A DNA stretch of 28,411 bases from a virus. Shown piece by piece: positions 23,901 to 28,411 of this stretch. The stretch is taken from positions 1-28,411 of IMG/VR virus record IMGVR_UViG_3300025072_000031. One strand, written 5' to 3'. The notes under the pieces were generated by a model. It made no database searches. It was given only the letters and a program-made list of their open reading frames with translations, and was not told the origin of the DNA. A program made the position numbers and the translations under genes. Numbering within the stretch: position 1 is the first letter of the stretch; every line of letters begins with the position of its first letter.

Positions 23901-26600
23901 GGACATAGTGCTTTCTTTGGTAGTTATGAAAAAATGCAAGGAGCTCAAGATTATGTTGTTTCTTCACCTGTTTCAGGTACTAGAGCTAATTCTGCTGCTC
24001 ATATTTCAGGAGTCATATTCACTTTAGATTCTCCTGATAGTGCTTTTGGAACAAGACCTTATGTTTTTAAGGAAGGAGATTTGTTAAGAATAGATTCAGT
24101 GATGAAATTATCTGATGAGAGAAGATATGAAAATGATTCTTCAGGAGATCCTATTGGATATTCTGATACTGGAATTACTTATACAAGAACAGGATCTTCG
24201 TGGGAACCAAGAAAAGTATCTGCTGCTGCTTCTACACATACTGAAGAAACAGAGCAAGATGCTACATTATTTTCTTCTAAAAAGAAACTTGATAACGATA
24301 AAGATTATGGTATGTTGTTGGGTAAATATTATATTTATGATACATATTGGGGAATTGGTATGGAAACTGATGGAGGTAAAACGTATGCAAAAGATCATGA
24401 TGTAAATATGACAGAGACAGCAAGTCCAACTGAAGATTATAGATATTTTGCAGAAATAGGTGTTGCAAAAGAAATCGGAAATGGAGAGATAATCCCTGCT
24501 GGATTTTTTAAAGCTTCTTATCAAATGACATCTGGAGATGCTCATGGATTCTCTAATCATACTTTAGGTGTTGTGAGTGATACTAGTGTATGGAATGCTA
24601 AATGGGGAGGTCCACGAAGTTTAGCTGGAGTTGTCGCACCTGTAGCAAGAATTTGGGCTAATGCCGCTAATTCAACTACAGAAGATGATTTAAATTATAA
24701 TTCAATGTCAAGTATTCAAATGGGATTGCGTTCTATAGTATTAGAAGTTCATAATACAAGTGTTTATAATTTTAATCCTAGAGATTTAACTACAATATTA
24801 TCTAATCAAAGTTGGGTACCGAGAAATGCTGCGGGAGGAATTGATTCAGGTGGATTTGATCATAATTATATGGGACATTTAGAAAAGATAAGTGCTGCAG
24901 GTGTCAAAGGGTGGAAATCTTATATACCGTTTAAATATTTATGCTCAATAGTAAGAAAAACCATTCCTTATGGTGGATATTCTAAATCTGCTATAGAATC
25001 AACGAGATATGTTCCTGCTGGAAATTTTCATCCTATAGTTTATGAAAATTATAGTGGTGTGACAAAGACAGGACATTTAAGTAAAGTTTTTGGTGGGGAT
25101 ACATTTGTTAATCTTTATGCTCATCAAAAAACATCTTGTCCTTATATGAGAAATTCTTATGCAAGATGGCAAGTTTTTCCTGTGGAATCTTTTGTAAATA
25201 CAGATATGAGAAGTGGATTAAGTTTACTTTCTGGAGATACGGAGGTAGGCGAAAGCAATATAACACCTCCTTTTAGTAATGATTGGTTGTATAATGAGGT
25301 TTATTCACAAGAAAATAATATAAAGTCTTCTATAATGATTAATGAACAGCAGGCTTGTGATGCTTTAGATTTACCATTTGAAATTGCATATTCTAATACT
25401 AAGATTTCAGGTGAACAAGGAGATGCATTTAGAGTATTTCCTATAAATCAATTTCATGATATGGAAGGTCAGTATGGAGAGATTAATAGGATTATAAATT
25501 TCAAAAATGATATTTATATTTTACAAGACGAAGCCTTTGCTAAATTATTAGTTAATCCTATATCTATGATCACTGATGATACAGGTGTTGGTATTTTTAC
25601 TGGTACTGGAGATACAGTAGAAAATCATACTTATGTAACAACCAAATTCGGGACAAGACATATGCATAGTGTTATTGGTAGTGAAGAGTCTTTATATTTT
25701 GTAGATAGTAGATATGCAAGATTATTTAAATACGATACAGAAAAGCTTATATCTTTGGGAGATTCTTTAGGTCAAAGAACAAAATTACATTCTATTATTA
25801 AAGAAAGTAATGACTTAGATAGTTTTGAAAAAGGAACTGGTTGGAATTATAGAAATTATATTGCAGATAATCATTTAGCACTTCTTGGAATACAATCAAT
25901 ATTTGATCATAAAAATAAAGAATTATTAGTTACATTTCATAATTCTAAAAAAGATAATGAAGCTAACAGAGATTCTGAAACATTAGTGTATAATGAGGGA
26001 TTAAATGCATTTACTTCTTATTTTGGAGTTACTCCTACTTTTTGGATGGTATCAGATCCAGCAATTATATCAACAGGAAATGATGTTACTGTTAATGGTT
26101 ATATAAATAATTCTAGTTATGCTACTCCATCTGGTTTTAGTTTCTACAGATTAGGAGCTTTAAAATTATGGTTATGGGATAGCAATAACCTTAAATGTGA
26201 CTTTTTTCCTGATATAACACCAACTCCATTTACAAATCTTCCTCCTCAGCCTCTTGCTTTAGCATGGATTGAAAAAGTAATAAATGATGCGGCAGAAAGT
26301 GCAAAAGTATTTGATAATGGAGAAATTATAATGACAGGTCATGATGCAATTGTATCTCTAGGAGCTCCTTTAGGGGGTGCTACAAATATAACTTGCGAGA
26401 CAGAGAATCAATCGGGCTTTATGCAGGTGACTAATTCACTCTCAAGATATAGGGATGGTGTATTAAGATTTCCAACAAGAGGGATTTCTACTGCAGACAG
26501 AATGAGGGGTACTTGGTTAAAAATGAGATTTAGCCACCAAGGTAACGAAAAATTTAATATCTTTGCAATCATAGCCAAATACCGTAAATCTTATAATTAA
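20901..26600 (+). CDS. Muzzle-type tail protein (crAss-like tail stabilisation protein), 1899 aa
   Basis: A very long, mostly beta protein at the end of the tail-base genes. The start (PKSKAQGFTHGLVSDADPRF-like: KSKAQGFTHGLVSDADPRFQ) followed by YSDAMNIRLTNDTGNTF is typical of the crAss-like muzzle protein, whose repeats build a propeller at the tail tip. Repeated strand-turn units run through it (EYRFLRDGVTLGGESWDYEE, then FRVVRAERTENDRRIIQQGI). The C-terminus (RMRGTWLKMRFSHQGNEKFN) is the usual closing beta unit. No membrane segment is seen. Its TAA overlaps the next start (TAATG). The length is at the high end for the family. Confidence 0.7.
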   Translation: MPQKPTKSKAQGFTHGLVSDADPRFQIKGSYSDAMNIRLTNDTGNTFTVENINGNTLFVDLYALSYQNKEDVYNASTAGLLGTRTDIAGGSAPAPTDYFSEIYWDPSNTDSNGNPVGPLYPSPLATPPVVNGDGVFPFHDYNADSLEYKSSVVGYTSFGNELILIIVNESSFIRKATSPFYQADPNGSTNRTIFLRIVFDNNMNVVKVEDLAVCYSHQDDHYPNLGMKIDAPVRVEAMIENECITRIYWTDNINPLRTLNVAQEGKNQLNPTSLDITPLMNPSQPVLDMTINGSLPVGVYQYTYKYVSANGGETTFSPLSNLYHVSDQSFSNSQTYGGGPKGELGTQGFRLNIDDLDQSFTYIELYALMYEDLNFPPRIALIDRKRLTGLVQTSFTHISWNNEIENGLEEILIESNTWDICKDIAIKDNILFAANLRQKKNWISEKEWNVKVLRYNIEDGGIGAAAAAFEDGILTTNDPEVKHYEGDGSGGFQIPEIASVSQPCTGHLHSNKEHRPAWATFIDLQRDGSAAALTGAIKKREEYRFLRDGVTLGGESWDYEENELGGCRVTFGLEEKVADVTTNDGNKPYVSSVNNGAEEFQTDNVWGVPQVTGNNTDNTNTTFHTSMSIAGSMDPHNAGNKRGYQRGEIYRFGVQIYDLNGAPGNVLWIGDIQMPEMYDVLRQLDPTNSGYNPLAATVNAQTWIGALSEENVFVSLGKAVDHRLSYLYGHTIPPVDVNWFTGRTADSSTRADAYLDANGELQDFGHNIANRLNPVTFDTASGGNLNAKWFPWWDRSTSPASAGLANSDDKHYLFDLYVNFEFIIPDTIMKKMSGFRVVRAERTENDRRIIQQGILNQTMMYGRASSGLDSGYDLDFCWSVKDNESLDDDPVFTNDYLVSGPSVPVQPEYDTYLNGYMGLAENNHLAWYVGGVGDGTLTSGDTAGMIYAHPENEDGRVRVGHSTSPPHVSAVPWPYRVGNTPAGNDALGEHPGPGALGKFQGHSAFFGSYEKMQGAQDYVVSSPVSGTRANSAAHISGVIFTLDSPDSAFGTRPYVFKEGDLLRIDSVMKLSDERRYENDSSGDPIGYSDTGITYTRTGSSWEPRKVSAAASTHTEETEQDATLFSSKKKLDNDKDYGMLLGKYYIYDTYWGIGMETDGGKTYAKDHDVNMTETASPTEDYRYFAEIGVAKEIGNGEIIPAGFFKASYQMTSGDAHGFSNHTLGVVSDTSVWNAKWGGPRSLAGVVAPVARIWANAANSTTEDDLNYNSMSSIQMGLRSIVLEVHNTSVYNFNPRDLTTILSNQSWVPRNAAGGIDSGGFDHNYMGHLEKISAAGVKGWKSYIPFKYLCSIVRKTIPYGGYSKSAIESTRYVPAGNFHPIVYENYSGVTKTGHLSKVFGGDTFVNLYAHQKTSCPYMRNSYARWQVFPVESFVNTDMRSGLSLLSGDTEVGESNITPPFSNDWLYNEVYSQENNIKSSIMINEQQACDALDLPFEIAYSNTKISGEQGDAFRVFPINQFHDMEGQYGEINRIINFKNDIYILQDEAFAKLLVNPISMITDDTGVGIFTGTGDTVENHTYVTTKFGTRHMHSVIGSEESLYFVDSRYARLFKYDTEKLISLGDSLGQRTKLHSIIKESNDLDSFEKGTGWNYRNYIADNHLALLGIQSIFDHKNKELLVTFHNSKKDNEANRDSETLVYNEGLNAFTSYFGVTPTFWMVSDPAIISTGNDVTVNGYINNSSYATPSGFSFYRLGALKLWLWDSNNLKCDFFPDITPTPFTNLPPQPLALAWIEKVINDAAESAKVFDNGEIIMTGHDAIVSLGAPLGGATNITCETENQSGFMQVTNSLSRYRDGVLRFPTRGISTADRMRGTWLKMRFSHQGNEKFNIFAIIAKYRKSYN

Positions 26601-28411
26601 TGTCATATAGTAACGCACAATATTCAGATTTATTAAGAGCAATTAACCAAACAGGTAGCGTATATAATTATGGTAATCCTCAATTTGTAAATCCTTATTC
26701 AGGGGCTGCATATTCTCCATTTAATTATAGAGAGATTATGTCTAGAAAAACTGCTCCTGTAGATCCAAGAAGTGCATTTACAGATTATAAACCTAGTTTT
26801 GCAGAAAGTTTAGCCACTGGCTCTTTAGGTTATCAAATGGGTAGTCAAGGATTAGAACCAATGGCTAAAGGTATTTACTCTTCTCTTGCTGAAAAGTCTT
26901 ACGCAGGTTCAACAGCAGGATTAACTTTAGGATCAACCATATATGGGGCTACAAGAGATCAGAATCCTTATGAGGTGTCACCAGCAGAACAGTTTGGTAA
27001 TATTGCTGGTCCTGCTGCAGCTGGCTATTCTATGGCTCCTATGTTGCTTGGTGCCAAGGCAGGTCCTTGGGGAGCACTTATAGGTGCAATTGCTGGAATC
27101 TTTATAAATAAAGCACAGATACGTAAAGCTGAGGAATTAGATATAAAAACAGAAAAAGAATTTCAAGAAGAAAGAACAGAATATACAGAAGATATAGCCA
27201 AAGAAGCTGAAGAACAAAGAGAACAATATGCATTGGGAGCAGAAGCAGATTTATGGGGACAAGAAGCTTCTAAATATTCTAATCAATATGGAGCATATGC
27301 AAATCCTTATGGACAATCCTATTATGATAAGGGTGGTAAAATGAAATTATATAATGGAGGTGGCGGCTATGGAGATCCACCAAGTGTTTGGGGTTGTATG
27401 GATTCTGTTGCATTAAATTATAATCCAGCTGCTACAATGGATGACGGTACTTGTACGTTTGCTTATCCAAGTGATACAGATAAAGACATTATAGATAAGG
27501 CAGGAGCGAGTGGTGAAGAAAATGTAAATCCTGACCGATTAATAGACGCACAATTAGAGTTATTACCATTAACATTGGAGTCAGGTCCAACAGGTCCAAC
27601 AAGGCCACCATATGAATCTCCAATTCAAAGATTAACAAAAGAAAAAGCTCCAATTTCTGAAGTAGTAGAAGAACCAATATCTCCTAGAAGTAATGTATTT
27701 TTAAAGGATAAGAGAACATCTGCTGCCCCTGAAGATTTAGAAGCATATAGATGGGATTTATTAAATCCTTATATTAGAGAGAACGTAGATATATTTGATA
27801 AAGGTGGAAAACTAACAAGTAAAAAAAAATCTAAGTTAAAAAAATTAGGAAGAAAAGGTGATTCAGAATTAGCACATATAAATCCTCAAGAAAAAGCAAT
27901 GCTTGAAGCTATGGGTGGATCAGGTACAACAAATCCATATACAGGACTACCAGAATATCATTATGAAGGATGGAATCCTTTTAATGCACATAATACAGGG
28001 CATCTTAATGAGGGAATTGAAAGTCTTTTTAATCCAACAATGGAGGGAGGTGTGTTACGAGATATTAATGAATGGAGTACAAGTACTTCTCCAAGTGATT
28101 ACAAATGGGCTGATAGTGAAAATTGGATGGAAATGGGTGCGGAAGCTGGATGGCTGGGACCACCAGAACCAGAGCCATCAAATTATTTACAAGCAAATCC
28201 TAGATTAGCAAAAGATCCAAGAAAGAGGAGACCTGAAGATAGAGTTAATGTGGTGGATCCTTTTGGTGGAGGTATTGGGCAAATGTCAGATACAGGTAGT
28301 CCTTCAACTTTCCAATTTGAAAATTATAGATGGGATTTAGCAAATCCATACATTCGTGAGAATGTAGATATATTTGACAAGGGCGGAAAATTAACCAAAA
28401 AAGAAAAATCT
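26600..28411 (+). CDS. Cargo-like internal virion protein, partial (first 604 aa)
   Basis: The frame is open from the ATG at 26600 to the window end. Residues 1-130 are loop-rich. About 135-175 is a Gly/Ala-rich hydrophobic segment (KAGPWGALIGAIAGIFINKA) able to span a membrane, followed by a Glu-rich helix (TEKEFQEERTEYTEDIAKEA). Then come DKGGKMKLY, a GCMDSVALNYNP...DDGTC module, and an 87-nt unit present twice (27746-27832 and 28325-28411) with NPYIRENVDIFDKGGKLT. After the first unit, AHINPQEKAMLEAMGGSGT and GLPEY form a motif I have seen in marine phage proteins. Position after the muzzle gene suits a cargo/ejection protein. The call is inferred. Confidence 0.65.
   Translation, partial: MSYSNAQYSDLLRAINQTGSVYNYGNPQFVNPYSGAAYSPFNYREIMSRKTAPVDPRSAFTDYKPSFAESLATGSLGYQMGSQGLEPMAKGIYSSLAEKSYAGSTAGLTLGSTIYGATRDQNPYEVSPAEQFGNIAGPAAAGYSMAPMLLGAKAGPWGALIGAIAGIFINKAQIRKAEELDIKTEKEFQEERTEYTEDIAKEAEEQREQYALGAEADLWGQEASKYSNQYGAYANPYGQSYYDKGGKMKLYNGGGGYGDPPSVWGCMDSVALNYNPAATMDDGTCTFAYPSDTDKDIIDKAGASGEENVNPDRLIDAQLELLPLTLESGPTGPTRPPYESPIQRLTKEKAPISEVVEEPISPRSNVFLKDKRTSAAPEDLEAYRWDLLNPYIRENVDIFDKGGKLTSKKKSKLKKLGRKGDSELAHINPQEKAMLEAMGGSGTTNPYTGLPEYHYEGWNPFNAHNTGHLNEGIESLFNPTMEGGVLRDINEWSTSTSPSDYKWADSENWMEMGAEAGWLGPPEPEPSNYLQANPRLAKDPRKRRPEDRVNVVDPFGGGIGQMSDTGSPSTFQFENYRWDLANPYIRENVDIFDKGGKLTKKEKS
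27746..27832 (+). repeat. Direct repeat, copy 1 (protein-level) with copy 2 at 28325-28411
   Basis: Both copies are 87 nt, lie 579 nt apart (193 codons) and encode YRWDL-NPYIRENVDIFDKGGKL followed by a Lys-rich stretch. The DNA differs mainly at synonymous positions (for example CCTTATATTAGAGAG against CCATACATTCGTGAG), so the protein motif rather than the DNA has been kept. Confidence 0.8.

Noticed and set aside
23578-24560. Leftward and rightward frames inside the muzzle-type gene
   Set aside because: Overlapping frames fully within a continuous 1899-aa gene, with low-complexity His/Leu/Tyr composition.
27903-28208. Rightward 101-aa frame near the right end
   Set aside because: It lies in another frame inside the open cargo-like gene, which continues across it with repeats and recognisable motifs.
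3075-28411. Amber or opal recoding inside late genes
   Set aside because: All late reading frames are continuous with the standard code and conserved motifs stay in frame; only the stop-codon bias remains, reported separately.

Overview
The window looks like part of a crAss-like (Crassvirales-type) tailed phage genome with a Bacteroidota host, probably a marine flavobacterium-like one. Four things support this. The late genes run TerL, portal, scaffold, major capsid, decoration proteins, ring/adaptor proteins, a very long muzzle-type tail protein, then a cargo-like protein. The DNA is AT-rich, and genes start after A-rich leaders without Shine-Dalgarno sequences. Several late genes follow TAnnTTTG boxes, the Bacteroidota -7 element. 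One protein carries a GCMDSVALNYNP...DDGTC module of the kind common in marine Bacteroidota. Family names come from recognising sequence patterns; no database search was run.

Region 1 (1-2941) is transcribed leftward. It is a dense array of very small units: six or seven tiny proteins (30-90 aa, three of them with membrane segments, one zinc-ribbon-like) interleaved with short, strongly structured, apparently non-coding RNAs. A near-identical AT-rich motif (minus-strand core TTTACTATTAATAATA) occurs 13 times. It lies 23-31 nt before most of the tiny start codons and usually abuts the T-tract of the preceding unit's terminator hairpin. I read it as a phage-specific promoter that joins these units. 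Two RNA regions (139-241 and 1396-1453) have no motif directly in front of them.

Region 2 (2942-3074) is the divergence point. It holds a rightward hairpin with a T-tract and then a TATCTTTG promoter for the late genes.

Region 3 (3075-28411) is rightward and late. 3075-7721 holds unrecognised proteins and a likely surface adhesin with an Lcl_C/DUF1566-type domain. 7714-14533 holds TerL, portal, scaffold and major capsid. 14561-15850 holds capsid decoration candidates, including a tandem duplicate. 15916-20899 holds head-tail connector and ring candidates, an HU/IHF-like candidate and one connector split by an inserted beta domain. 20901-26600 is the 1899-aa muzzle-type protein. 26600 onward is a repeat-bearing, cargo-like protein that runs off the window. 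No lysis, replication, RNA polymerase or integrase gene is visible here.

The most interesting part is the left array of promoter-motif, small-RNA and micro-protein units. Second is a difference in stop codons: TAG is absent from 21 late genes but ends five of the seven tiny leftward reading frames.
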